Below, piece after piece: positions 1 to 11,564 of a stretch of 39,406 nt of DNA. Position 1 is the stretch's first letter; every line of letters starts with the position of its first letter. Below the pieces are notes generated by a model, which saw only the letters and a program-made list of their open reading frames with translations, was not told where the DNA came from and made no database searches. This DNA comes from Mnemiopsis leidyi. Taxonomy: Eukaryota > Ctenophora > Tentaculata > Lobata > Bolinopsidae. The DNA lies in NCBI GenBank assembly GCA_000226015.1, contig JH154416.1:19123-58528 (forward strand), read 5' to 3'. Both the position numbers and the translations under genes were made by a program.

Positions 1-10
1 GATGACGGGA

Positions 11-24
11 GGGGGGGGGGGGGG
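11..24. repeat. poly-G run (G14)
   Basis: An uninterrupted run of 14 G lies near the window start, inside a G-rich stretch at about 7-28. It is a simple homopolymer and its length may be uncertain in the assembly. The sequence from 1 to about 464 otherwise shows no coding exon that I can support. Confidence 0.9.
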
Positions 25-464
25 AGGGCTTGTAAAAATTACCGAAAATTTGCTGACGTCATATGTGAAAGACCCCTAATAGTAATACGTCATTAGCTTA
101 GCAGTACTTGTAGTTGTATGATTTTGATAAATGTTTGATTCTGATAGTGATAGTGAAACTGATCGAATTCAAGTTCTTCCAGTTTCACTTTCAGGCAGAT
201 CAATTTAAACAAACTAAGTATAACTGTGAGTAACTGTAAGTAACTGTAAGTAACTAGTAAGGGTATAAAATAAAAAACTGGGGATTTTAAATGTTTGTCA
301 ATGATTTTCAATATAAATATTTGACAAGCTGAATCCGTCCAATCAATAACGATAGTTTATGACTATCCGTATAATAAGATGTATATAGTTGAAATCTACC
401 ATGAAATTGTAAACGTTTAGAATTTTTTCGAATTTGCCAGGCCAGAAATACGTAAGAGCGCAAT

Positions 465-2194
465 ATGGCCGCGACAGTAGGTTATCATGTTCGAATCTTT
501 AATATTGAGACATTGCCATGCCGTTAAACTGAGACCTGACCCTTTGAGTTTTTTTCCTCGCAGCTCAATTTAATCATTCAAATACTTAGGCCTAGGTCAC
601 TCTTTAGACCGAGACCCTAGGCCTAGAGGCAGACCTAAAAAACTTATAGTTGCTGTAAACTTAGTTGCTGTAACGGTTTCCTCCTGTAGGTCTCACCAAC
701 AAATAATATTTTTTCATTACCTGTTTCAGATGAGATAGAAAGTCTAAAGGACGTAGTGAGCAGTTTGCAGCAACAAGTTAACCGTCTTGACTTGCTAATC
801 AAGTTTTATCACCCAGGTATTTTACTGTTGTTACTTTCTCTTGTCCACCGGCTTACAGCTGTTCTTGTTGCAGCTATTGAATGTGTGCATGTTCCTAATT
901 CTGCTGAATTCTAATTAGAATAGATGACAGCTGTTATTACCGCGAGATTTTACTAATTGTGCATGATAATAAATAATAAATACTACAACCCCTACCCTGC
1001 TACCAACTATTTCGATTGTACTTGAAGTCTAAACCAGTGTAACCTCCAGAGTGGTCCTGGACTCCAGCAAGAGATTGTGGTCTAAACTGCCCGTACATGG
1101 TTAACCTGCTGGACTTTGAGGCGGTACAGTGGAGATTCGCTGGACACTTCCACGGACTCTTCGATCTGGAGTTCATTGACGACAAGGGCAGGATGCACGG
1201 CAACATGGACTTGTAAGTTTAGTTCTTTTGGTTTCGAAAATTTGAAGTCTTTGTCACTATTCTTATATTCCACAAATTTCACGAATCTACAATATATTCC
1301 AACACCAAATACTTGAGCTATGAGAGACACATGTGGTTGAAGGACTGCGGCTGGATCAAATACGAAAACGAAGCTCCTCTAATAGACGGCTTAAGAACTT
1401 GGACTTTTGCCAAGACTCAGGACGGTTTTCGTCTCTACGCTGAAGACCAGCTTCTTGTTGACTACACTTACGAGACTGGTCAGTTTTGCTCAATGAGCAG
1501 ATTGCTCATAGTCATAATAATCCACTTTCATTTCTTCACCGAGCATTTTCCAAAAAACCAAAGGGCCAAATATGCCTGATAAATGTTTATACATTTCCAG
1601 GAAAGTTATGCCGACCTATTGTTCACAAATCTGTCAAATTCACAACGTTTTTGTTTTGTCAACTTTAAGAACTACCAAACACGTACGCTATGTTTTACAG
1701 GAAAGTGTGCTGATACGTGGAGCGGACCAACAGTTGGGTTCTTCTTCGAGACTCCAGCAACCGCCGTACATCTTCTACAACATGGTGTGTACTGTAACAT
1801 TATACATAACAGTCGTAACATTATACATAACAGTCGTAACATTATACATAACAGTCGTAACATTATACATAACAGTCGTAACATTATACATAACAGTCGT
1901 AACATTATACATAACAGTCGTAACATTATACATAACAGTCGTAACATTATACATAACAGTCGTAACATTATACATAACAGTCGTAACGTTCAGAGAGTGG
2001 AACTTCACGTCCGATCTGAACTTAAAGAACAATTTACTACAATTTGGTACAAATGTTAATCTTACACTTACAAACACATATATATGTTCGTTAAGTAATA
2101 GTTATTGAAATAAACTGAATGTTACCACGGCCAAAAAGTATATTACATTCAAATACTTTCAGGAATGGACTGGTTGTGGTGGCAGAAGGTTTAA
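465..2194 (+). CDS. 180-residue protein with unrecognised domain (6 exons)
   Basis: I do not recognise this family. Joined exons are 465-480, 730-816, 1050-1212, 1318-1478, 1701-1784 and 2163-2194. Every junction has GT-AG ends and the phases match (1, 1, 2, 1, 1), which strongly supports exons 2-5. The first exon (MAATV, donor G|GTTATC) and the last (ending LWWQKV then TAA) are less certain. Residues 5-30 look like a short coiled coil. Residues 40-170 are rich in Trp, Phe and Asp, with a motif WTFAKTQDGFRLYAED followed by a Cys and WSGPTVGFFFE. This alternation of hydrophobic residues suggests an all-beta sandwich, remotely like galectin or farnesoic-acid-methyltransferase-type lectin folds, but that is only an impression. 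No signal peptide or membrane segment is visible, so it is probably cytosolic. A polyadenylation signal AATAAA lies at 2302-2307. Confidence 0.65.
1794..1982. repeat. 21-bp minisatellite, 9 copies
   Basis: Nine head-to-tail copies of a 21-bp unit (GTAACATTATACATAACAGTC) with no mismatch that I can find. They lie in the last intron of the 465-2194 gene, starting only nine bases after the exon that ends at 1784. Since 21 is a multiple of 3, the array reads through as open frames on both strands. Those frames are a by-product and not genes. Confidence 0.97.
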
Positions 2195-3673
2195 AGAGAA
2201 TCGCCGACTTCCCTCAGATGCCTTCAATCATCATTATGTAGGCCAGGAGTAGAGCTAGATAAAGAAAAAAGAGGGCAGATATCTAATTCTTACCAATTAT
2301 GAATAAAATAATTGAACTGCAGAAAATCTGATGAATCTGAAACTTCCTAAGTATGACTTTCCTGATAAAACTCCCGAGTGATTTCAATCTGTGATTAGAT
2401 TTAGAGTGCTTCTTTAGAGCATATTGTTATACCATCTGATTATTTCTGCATGTACATTTATAAACTTGATTTTTGATTCATATTACCTTGTAACAGGATC
2501 GTTTCTTGTTAACCTACACGTTTATACATATACCCGCATCTCCGGTAGAACTGGTGAAAATACACAGATTAATTTTATAAATTTTGAAATATATAGCAGT
2601 ACGAGGTCCGCCCACGCATCTCGCAAAAATCCGCTGCACCAAATTCAAAGAGGAGTAAGGGACACAAATTCAAAAGTAAATTTGCCCTGAAGTATCAAAT
2701 GGCGGCTATGAAAAGTGCAAGTGATTGCTGAAGCTCGCAACTGGAATGTACCAAGGTAAGTTTCCTTCCCGATCCGGCACTAAATAGTTCCCCTTTAAAT
2801 GCTGCACTCATGAGATAATCTCGGTCGCTATTTTCCTGGCTGGCGAAGGTTCTCTATCGTACTATTGGATTACAAAGGAAATTAGATCGCACGGTCCTAG
2901 CTAGCCGACGACCAGAGATCGAATGTGCTATTTGTTTCCAGTCCAGCTACCTAGATACTCTGCTCCTTCATAAATGTAAATTTAACTGGCACTCGACTGC
3001 TGGTCACACTCTTGAAGAGGATGCACGTGTTTATCATGATTTCATGATAATCTCTGTCATCCCCTGTTGATACTAGATCATTTGTAATGTCATCTCGTTT
3101 CTCATGTCTTTAGTTGATATGTCTTTGTAGCTCTTCAAATGCGTTCTTCAAATCACCTGATTCTTTATTAGATTGAAAGCAATTCGAGTTAACGGCCAGC
3201 ACGAGCATTGAAATAAATGTGAAATGGAAATACCAAGATCAGATTTACCTTGGTCTTTCGGCTTGTGTCACGTGTTTCTAGAAATAAGTTAAATTATGTT
3301 ATACTTTACTTAGATTTTAGAATTAAACTCGAAAGTCCTTAAATTGCAGACGCTTGCATATTCATCTTGACGATGAGGCAACAGTAACTTGTCAAATTTG
3401 AATTTGTTTAGTTGTTGTTTAGAAATGAAAAAGTCAGAGAAGGATCTCCATTTTCAAAACCACTGCCTCATTGGTCTCAATTCGAGTAAAACTGCTACTG
3501 TCACTGATGCCTGATGGCGTATTGGTGTTCTGGAATTTTCCTTCTCTGTGTACAGTGTAACCATGGAAAATATTTGTTGAAATACGTTACCAGTAGCTGC
3601 AAAACTTGGTGTATGTGTAACGCAACGCGCCAACGAACCCCTTGAAATCAGCAACCAATGGCAACACTGTCTC

Positions 3674-3705
3674 ATGTCACGTGACGCGCAGTTATGTCAC
3701 GTGAC
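3674..3705. promoter_or_regulatory. paired GTCACGTGAC E-box palindromes
   Basis: The 12-mer ATGTCACGTGAC occurs twice, at 3674-3685 and 3694-3705, exactly 20 bp apart, or about two helical turns. Each contains the 10-bp palindrome GTCACGTGAC, the preferred site of bHLH-zip factors of the USF, MITF/TFE and Max type. The flanking sequence (3710-3800) is relatively GC-rich for this window. This suggests a promoter, probably for the gene to the right. Confidence 0.5.
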
Positions 3706-5193
3706 ATTTAGGATCGCGCCACATTCTTGCAGTGTAATGCTAAGAGTAATTAGAGTATCTGGCGAAGCGCGTACACTCTGCCGCTCTATTGTACCGTGAG
3801 TGTGTAACGTGCGTGGCACTACGATTTGATTGATATCTTGTTTTGCGTGTATTCACGTCCTGTCACTGTGAACTGTGAATTGTGTTCATTTTCACTAATA
3901 TCCAGCTTCATCTGATAAGTCTCTTCTTTTATGTAACTGTCGAAGTTTAATTATCGTTTGAATTGCTGGATCCCTTCTCAAATGTACAACTTTTTTGCAC
4001 TTCTAACTGGTAAGACTCAGCACACGCACAGTTTGATCGCTTAATGCTCAGCATCGGCCACAAATCAATCAATCAATCGTCGATCCTCCTCAACAAGTCT
4101 ATAATTTCATGTTGTTGTTTGCGGCAGAAACTTTTAATGAAGCAATTCTCGCTGCTCAACAACTACTCAGCTGATAGACCTCATCCAATCAAAGGTGCGG
4201 AAGAAAAGTCCGTCAGGTCGCTCTAGCACATTGCGTCAAATGTGCAGGAGCTGGCTCCTTTAAAATCGCTGTACTTGTTAAGCTTGCAATACGCAACACT
4301 CACCGCACAATAAATATTTGTGTACTGTGCTATTAGTGTACATGTTGGTACCTTGAATGCTTTTTTAAATAAGATTTTACTGTTTTACTTGTTTTCGTGG
4401 TGGACAGCTGCGTTATTTATATATAGTTATACTTATTGCGGGATTAACTTTGTTTCTCTACCATTCTACCATTGTTTTAAGAACAAGTTGAAGTTGTCGC
4501 TGTCAGATTTCCTAACGATGTCTGTTGACGTGGAGTATATTTTCCTTCTGGTCTGAAGTTAAATTAACATTTCGAAAGCATTATATTCCTGATTGTAAAG
4601 AACTAGCTCTGTCGGATGTTTTGTTTTAAACGGCTGCGTCTAGTTGTATTTCTCTTGCTTGTTAACACGATGTGACATTATTAATCTTGTTTAAATCTTT
4701 AGATGTGGTTGAGCAGAAATAGCCGTTAGAAATCATGGCACTTCACCGAAATGGCCAAATGGTCTTTTTGCCCTTTTAAGTTTTAGCCATTCAAGCTCCT
4801 TAAATCCGCCTTACTCCTGAGTGGTCTTTTATCCTTGATTTATAGATAAATTTGACACAGCCAATGCGAAGCTTAAACGTCACGTTTACTTTCTTTTTGA
4901 ATTAAAATTTCAGCTTTAAAACTTTCATCGTGAATTAAAAGTTTGTAACTTCCTAATGTAACGCAGACTTATCTTTCGGCCACATTTTCTTGTGCTATAT
5001 TTCTTGCAGTTTTTCCTGAACCTATATTTTACTGTTTGGATAACCTAGTATTCTGACTATATTTTGTGTACGTAACTTACTTTTCTTGTACTTATTTCGT
5101 TGACTTGTAAGTGCAATCTGCGTGTTCCAGTAGCAGTAAAATCCATCTGTGATGTAAGGCGAGAGAAAACTTGGATATGATTTGATCCAGAAA

Positions 5194-5248
5194 CACGTGA
5201 AAAACACGTGACAACTACAAGTTTCACGTGACAAGACTGAATAACGTG
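5194..5248. promoter_or_regulatory. E-box cluster just upstream of the LRR start codon
   Basis: CACGTG occurs at 5194-5199, 5205-5210 and 5225-5230, and a near-match AACGTG at 5243-5248. The first three are spaced 11 and 20 bp, about one and two helical turns. They lie 24-60 bp before the ATG at 5254, so they are either promoter-proximal sites or lie in a short leader. Confidence 0.45.
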
Positions 5249-5253
5249 TCAAG

Positions 5254-8200
5254 ATGATGTTCCAGCTGCCCCCCTTGAAAGTGAACCTTCCCAAACCTAA
5301 ATACAGAAAACAAGGTGCGATTAAAGCTTGTTGTTATTCTTGTACAAAAAGATGAGACCTGCTCAAAATATACTCCAAAAGTTCTGAGAAAAGTGAGAAA
5401 ATTTAACATAGAACCTAATATTATTACTTTGCTGAAATGTTGTAAACTTTTTTATCCTAATGTGGTAAACTCACTTTGTCTGTACAGAAGTGGTGACTGA
5501 GGACGGACGCCGAGTGAAGTGTCTGAGACGGGACACTTACCTCGACATGAGTCAGATGGCCCTGACTATCTTCCCCAAAATGGTACTTAGATGTGATGAT
5601 CTGGAGACGCTCCTCTTCAACAGGAATTTTCTCAGGTTTTATATGTAGTGGTGATTATTAACATTTTTAGAGAAGGGAGGTTGTCGCGCAGTTTGACTCG
5701 TGGGAGCGTTTGATCGGTCGAATCTGGCCTCTCATTGGTCGATTGGGGTCACATGTCTTGCTACACCTCCCCACGAATAGTTTTCTCTATGATAGCTGTA
5801 ACATGATAACGTTACAGCTTGGATTATCAAGGCGTTGTTACTTCCCTTGTCGCCGAAAATAATCGGTAGAGATTGAGCTCTCCACAGTATAACAGTTTGT
5901 CAACCTCTCAGAGAAATCCCCAGAAAGATTTCCAGACTGGATTGTCTTGAGAAACTGGACCTGTCCTACAACCGGTTTAACGAGTTTCCAGAGGAGGTGC
6001 TCGCTGTAACGTCTCTAAAGGAGCTAGATCTTAGTCACAACACCATACCTTCCATCCCCATCGACATCAGACATCTCAGGTACCTCAAGGTGGGTAAACG
6101 CTTTTCAATCTACTAGATTAATTGCGAACATCGTAATGATTTGGCCAGGTCCTAAAAATCTATTCTGAGTTAAGTTTGTCAGTAAATTTGTATCAAATCT
6201 TAACTGAACCTCGACAGGTGCTTAACCTAAGTGACAACCGAATAAAGCGACTTCCAAACAACTTAAAGAACCTGACCAGTCTTATTTACCTCAACATATC
6301 CTCTAACAAGTTTGTACTTTTGCTTGATCCTTGTTTACCTGTATTCAAGATTATTCAACATAATACTGATAGAACGCAAACCACAGTCCATGTCGACAGA
6401 GCGGTAAACCAATATAACTAGCACACTATCTTTAAAGTAAAGATAAAGTTTAAATCACGTGACTACGTCATATTCCAGACTGGAGGAGTTCCCGCTAGTG
6501 CTGTGTTCGTGTTATCCCCAGCTGCAGATCCTAAAGTGTAGCTACAACTTCATCTCAATCCTCCCATACGAGGTATTTCCCCTGACATAGCAGAGTTTTG
6601 TTTGTCTTGTTTTGCTTCCATAGTAGAGATACTTAAAGTTGATAAATTGATTTTTCGTTTTGGTTCCAACACTTTGCAACTCTAGAGCTGCTCACCTGAT
6701 CCAACTCCCCCAGATAATAATGCTGCCGGAATTGTGTTTGAAACCGGACGCAGTTGACTTCCGACACAACCCTCTGACTTGGCCACCTGTTGAAGTCTGC
6801 AACAGAGGCTTCGAGGCTATGAGGAACTACATCGAGCCCAAATGGCGTGAGCTCAAGGAGTTCAAAAGGCGGAAGATTGTGGCTAATACACTTGGTCAAA
6901 CCAAAACCAACATGACTCGGGTAAGAGCAATTTATTTTAACCCCAGTTCAGAAGTATTTTGATACGCGTGATTATAATTAGATTATTGTGAAGTGTGAGT
7001 TGTGACTGTACCTCGGTAAAAACATTTAAGTATCTTGCCGATTTTTCAGAAGATATTTCACAATCAAATTTGACTTCAGAGAAGCTTATGGGACACCCCT
7101 CCATCAGTCAGCAGCAAATCAAGTTCAACCAATCTTCTGAAAGTCCAGGAAACCCCTCCAACAAAGAAAAACCAGAAAAAGCAACCTGACAACGAAACAA
7201 ATTATAAACAGGACAAATCGGGGCAAAAGCCCACGAACACAACAGAAACACAAAAGACGAAAGGAGGAAAGCTTGTCAAGACTCCCAAGAAGAAGAAGGC
7301 GGGGAACAAAAACCCCTCTAGAGAAAGTCCTGATAAGCACGAGATAGGGGGAGAGTTAGATGACAGCAGTCGAGCAACTTTGGTTGAGGTACTTTTATTT
7401 TATCCCTCTGCATTTTTTCTTTTATCATTAACAGACCGCATCTTTGAAATTTATTCAGAAATTTTGCTGGTATTCCTGACCCGATTGTATTACAATCTTC
7501 TCCCCCTCACGCCCCACATTACCCTACCTGTACTGCCAGGTATACGGTGACGGATCCAGTCCAGCCCTACACCAACTGTCCCCCCTGCCGGACACCTGGA
7601 CCCCCGCTAAGACCCCGGTACCTGACACCCCTGGTAAAGGTGTCTGGTCTCCTGCTCCCGGAGACCGTAGTGTGGGTGGATATGATGAGGACGACCGGGA
7701 TTCGGTAAGTAGGGTTAATCAGTAATTCAGTATTTTTTGTTGTGTTTTATATTTTCATTTTTTTTCGGTACAGAATTTTAACAAATTGCATTCCGCCCTA
7801 ACGTTGAATATATTCCAGGAGCTTCTTGACCTGATAAACCAGTCGTTCGAACCGCCCGACCTGGATCTCCCCGAGTCGCTGATGAACATGAGCTGTACAA
7901 GTGGGGGTGGCATGTTGGAACAGTGGCTAGGTAACTACTGCTTCTCTCCTCATCCTTGTCTTCTTGTTGCCGAATTTTTACTTTAACTGGTTTTTTTAGT
8001 TGAAGTGAGGAAAGATCAGGAAATGCTTTTAGTTTTTTCAATTTATGAATACTAACGAAATCGACAAATATTCCAAGTACAGAATAATTAATAAACAAAT
8101 AGCCAAATGATGCAAGTTACTCAAAAAAAGATCACAGAAAAGTTGTATATTTAGATATATCCAAACAGCCCTAGAGTGTGCTTATTCTTTTACCATCTTT

Positions 8201-11093
8201 TCCAAAACAGCCATGCTGGCTTCCAACTCAGGAATAGATTTAGTACAGCGCTTAGTATCCAGCACTAGACGATTAAGGAGTAGTTCTTTATCGAAGAGTT
8301 GCTTCCTTGATGATTCCCTGATGTTGATGCAGTTGGCGTTCAGTTTGAGGTGTTCCTCTCTGGCTGCCTGTAGTTTCTTCTCCCACGTCTTCTTCTGGAA
8401 CGCAAGTTTAGCCTTCGCGTTGTCCAATTTGTTCATCTCTGTCTGGTAAATCTTCTTTACTTCTTCTCTCTCGTTCTTGTTGAACTCCACTTCTTTCTTG
8501 AGCTCCTCAATTTGGAGTTTGTGTACCTCTACTGGGTCCAACGTCTTCTCAATGTTGACTTTCTTGGTACAAAGTTTAGCCTCCTGGAACTGCAACTTCT
8601 GCTTGGCGCGTCGCTGGTTGTCGTAATCTTCTTCCTGTTTCTTCTTTTTCGCTGCATGTTCTTCCTTCAACTCAGCAATTTTGGCTTCCAAGCACTTGTT
8701 CTTCTGGGTAAGATCAGCGGTTTCATCCTTTGCGGAATCTAGATCTAGCTGAAGTTTCTCGATCTCAGCCTGGGCAGCGCGCTTGTCCTCGACAGTCTTG
8801 GTTCTAGTGTCTTCGGTCTCCCGATCTATTGCTCTCTTCTGCAGTCTGAGTGTCTCGTGCTCTATTTTCAGTTGTTCTAGTTCGGTAGACATTTTGTTCG
8901 TGATTTAACCTTAAAAGTTCGGAGTTTGTTAAAAAAGTTATTTCAAGTTAGAAATTTTGGGGCTAAGGTTTTATAGAAAATTACTTATCTTAACTTGAAT
9001 TCGAAAGTAAAATTGATACAAAACAATCAAACTGGAGAACGATACTGCAGTATGAATTTCTTTCAGCTGTATTTATACTTACAAAAGGTGATTAATTTAA
9101 TAAGAATGATCTTCTTTTCTCAACGCTTATCATCTCTTATTTCACCTGTAATAGGTTATTGTAGTTTAAGGCAAAGGGTTACTTATTTTGATTAATTGGA
9201 ACTTAATAAAGCATCTCTCCATTTAAACCCTTCAATTGTAGCACAAATGCGTTAATAAGTGGTGATAACGGATCTTTCAATTAGAAACAACGCCGAAGCA
9301 AGTCTTATCATGTTAATTAATTTTATCAGAAATGATCGGCAATTTGGTTAATGACCAGGGCAAAATTCAACATTGATAGATATGAAGTAATCTACCTATA
9401 AACTTACACCTCAGTTGATACTTGATACACGCAAAATTTTAAAATCGTACGATCACAGCCTGAGCTATTTTGCCGAGTATAAACTGAAACGGCCTTTGCC
9501 GTACAAAGGAATGCACAGTGCACTATAGTTCCCCAGTCGAAACGGTAAAAAATTTTTTCAAGACTCTGCCGACTTCTTTATAGCCTGATGCACTGTGCAG
9601 GTACTGTGCAGAGCCTGACCATGTCCCCAACTATGACTCGAGACGCATCCTGTGCCAGCACAGAGTTGGAGAGTAGTAACCAGGCCGTCAACGCTTTTAC
9701 TCCTTTCTCTGATGTCAAAATCACAAAGTAGGTTGAAAAACTATACTGTATTTCGGATTCATTTGGGGTTTGTTAAACTCTCGTTATCTCTACAAGGTGT
9801 TTGGGTTGTTAAACTCTGGTTATTTTCATTAAATATATATTTTTTCTACTCTAGGAACTCACTAGCACAAAGTGGTGGAAGTGAGGACGAGGACGAGGAA
9901 GAGGAAGAAGAAGAGGAAGAAGAGATCAGAATGCTTCTTCCTGAACAGGGGGAGATGTCGGAGGAGAGGGCTGTCCCCAGACATTCCATTTCCACGCCAG
10001 GTGTGTAGAGTTTGGGAAGTTCATATGTGTTTTGCTTGGGAGCAGTAACAAAAATAGGTGGAATCGATATGAAAATCATTAATTTTTTACGACTGATAAG
10101 TCAGGTATGTTTACAAGTCATAAAGAATAATTCCACTCCAGATTTAGATATATTGTCTGTTATCTTCTCTGAAGACGGAGAAAAACCAGCTCCGGAACGT
10201 AGGTCGTCGTGTTCTGGTAAACATTCGTAACTCAGTGTTGTACTTGTAGTGACATGTGATTTTACTGTGTTGTTTTATTATTTATTTAGATGTAGTTTCA
10301 GCACCGCACCAGGTTAAGTAACGCATTAGGTTGAGTAACGCAACTCAGGCTATTTCAGCTCAATTAAACAGCTAACAGATGATAGATGTCTAAGTTCTGT
10401 CGGCCACAAACCTACCTATTTTTCATGGTCCTCTATATATTCGTATTCGTTCTAACTTTTGAGTTTGAAAAATAATTTCAGTGATTGTACTGGTGACAGT
10501 GTTCAAGTTTGTCAGTGCTTAATATGTGCTAAATGTTCACTTCGTGTGCATAAATCAACATCTCAAGTCATAAACTGAAACAATGAATATTATTACTCTT
10601 TAGATTTAAAGACTTTCACACAAAAAGTTTATGTTGCAAAGTTGCTTCATTGCTAAACAGTTGATGACCTACAGCCGAGCAGAAAGAAGTTCGCAGTAAA
10701 GTAAAGAAGTCTGCACCCACACTGAAGACTCTGCGAAGTAACAGTATTCAGAGTGCAGTGTCTATTGTGTCTGAGTCAAACACTACTGCCTCCGTCACTA
10801 AGGTATATCAGCGGTTAACGAGGATTGGAACCTTCAATTAAGTGTACTGAATGATAGATTTAATTATTTAATTTGACTATAAATATAATAAAAAAAGACA
10901 TAATATTTAGGGTACCAAAAAGAAGAAAAGAAAAAAGAGAAAGAAGAAGCTGAAGAAGGAAGAATCAGAGTTGGAGATCTACTCCAGGATTCCGTATAAA
11001 CCGCTCTTCATTGCACCCCGGATGGTACCATCTGCTCACGGACTGAAGACATGGGCTTACTTCAACGAACCGAAATCTTGCTATCTGGTTTAG
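5254..11093 (+). CDS. leucine-rich-repeat protein with charged C-terminal tail (14 exons)
   Basis: Exons: 5254-5314, 5488-5635, 5924-6089, 6218-6309, 6479-6572, 6714-6920, 7080-7388, 7540-7704, 7819-7930, 9601-9727, 9855-10000, 10142-10216, 10675-10802 and 10911-11093. All junctions are GT-AG and keep one frame, giving about 670 residues. From about residue 60 to 195 there are typical LxxLxLSxNxL repeats (e.g. LEKLDLSYNRF, LKELDLSHNTI, LKVLNLSDNRI), closed by a cap-like FRHNPLTWPPVEV segment. The rest is low complexity: Ser/Lys/Pro-rich (exon 7), a WTPAKTPVPDTPGKGVWSP stretch, a Glu/Asp run in exon 11 and a Lys/Arg run (KKKKRKKRKKK) near the end. There is no signal peptide or membrane segment, so it is presumably an intracellular scaffold. 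The LRR-plus-tail layout resembles short LRRC proteins such as LRRC27, but I cannot assign orthology. Intron 9 holds an antisense gene (8182-8892). Confidence 0.85.
8182..8892 (-). CDS. single-exon coiled-coil protein nested in an intron
   Basis: An uninterrupted 236-codon frame starts MSTELEQLKIEHETL with a favourable start context (ACAAAATGT). Nearly its whole length is heptad-rich and Glu/Lys/Gln-rich, with few Pro or Gly, as in a long parallel coiled coil. Dimerisation or a filament or scaffold role is expected. No other domain, signal peptide or membrane segment is visible, and no specific family can be assigned because coiled coils look alike. The gene lies antisense inside the 1.67-kb ninth intron of the LRR gene (7931-9600). 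A TATA-like box is found about 77 bp before the start. It has no introns while its host has thirteen, which could mean a retrocopy, but no poly-A tract or target-site duplication is obvious. Confidence 0.85.
   Translation of the reverse strand: MSTELEQLKIEHETLRLQKRAIDRETEDTRTKTVEDKRAAQAEIEKLQLDLDSAKDETADLTQKNKCLEAKIAELKEEHAAKKKKQEEDYDNQRRAKQKLQFQEAKLCTKKVNIEKTLDPVEVHKLQIEELKKEVEFNKNEREEVKKIYQTEMNKLDNAKAKLAFQKKTWEKKLQAAREEHLKLNANCINIRESSRKQLFDKELLLNRLVLDTKRCTKSIPELEASMAVLEKMVKE
8969..8975 (-). promoter_or_regulatory. TATA-like box of the nested coiled-coil gene
   Basis: Read on the minus strand the sequence is CTATAAAACC, about 77 bp before the ATG at 8892. With transcription starting some 30 bp downstream it would give a leader of about 50 bases. 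Confidence 0.4.
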
Positions 11094-11564
11094 ATAATTA
11101 CGTCTTCTTGGGTTTTTCATTAGCTTGAATCTAAAAATAGATTTACAAATAGATAATTATCTAGTTTACCATATCAGATACTTGGACTGTTACACCAGTG
11201 TGACATGGTAGTAAAAAGGAGTCGGTTTCACAGCATGATATTATCGGTATGCCTCTATGGGACTGTATCAATATTCTGTCATGCATTACCACTTGTTAAG
11301 TTGTTAATGCGTCCCGCCGAAATTTGTCCCACAACTTGTGTTGCAATAGATTTCCATCCTTTCTGTGCCGTGAGTAACATACATAGTCTGAAATTCTCGC
11401 TGACCCTTCAAAAACGGCAGATTGCATATCGCTCCATGGTGCCAAGATTTAGATTCAAATACGAAGCAAATTCTTCCTGTCCTTAATGTTGAGTTGTGTA
11501 TCACCATAATTTTTCACATTTATTAAGAACAATTTGTGAAGAAGATTTTTTGCAGATTGACAAT
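11094..11564. other. intergenic stretch before the SEFIR gene
   Basis: No convincing exon. A good 3' splice site (GATTTTTTGCAG) ends at 11555, ten bases before the SEFIR start codon, which suggests that the SEFIR gene has a noncoding first exon farther upstream. The open frame at 11205-11486 has no splice or codon support. Confidence 0.4.

Larger units (their letters stand above)
2195..5253. other. noncoding stretch between two plus-strand genes
   Basis: Apart from the polyadenylation signal at 2302 and the E-boxes listed separately, I see no coding exon. A strong donor consensus AAG|GTAAGT sits at 2755 and another, CCG|TGAGTG-like, near 3796. One of these could end a noncoding first exon of the leucine-rich-repeat gene that starts at 5254. 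Short open frames at 3454-3675 (minus) and 4320-4556 (plus) lack splice or codon support. Confidence 0.5.

Noticed and set aside
485-505. GTTCGAATC resembling a tRNA B box
   Set aside because: No matching A box or acceptor stem could be found around it.
587-625. Inverted repeat TAGGCCTAGG / CCTAGGCCTA with a 20-base loop
   Set aside because: The unit is itself nearly palindromic and short, and it lies in an intron. No sign of a functional RNA.
1572-2108. Open frames with LYITVVT or NIIHNSR repeats
   Set aside because: They come from a 21-bp minisatellite in an intron, open in several frames on both strands.
4320-4556. 78-codon hydrophobic plus-strand frame
   Set aside because: T-rich sequence gives hydrophobic codons by chance. 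No signal of splicing or conserved motif.
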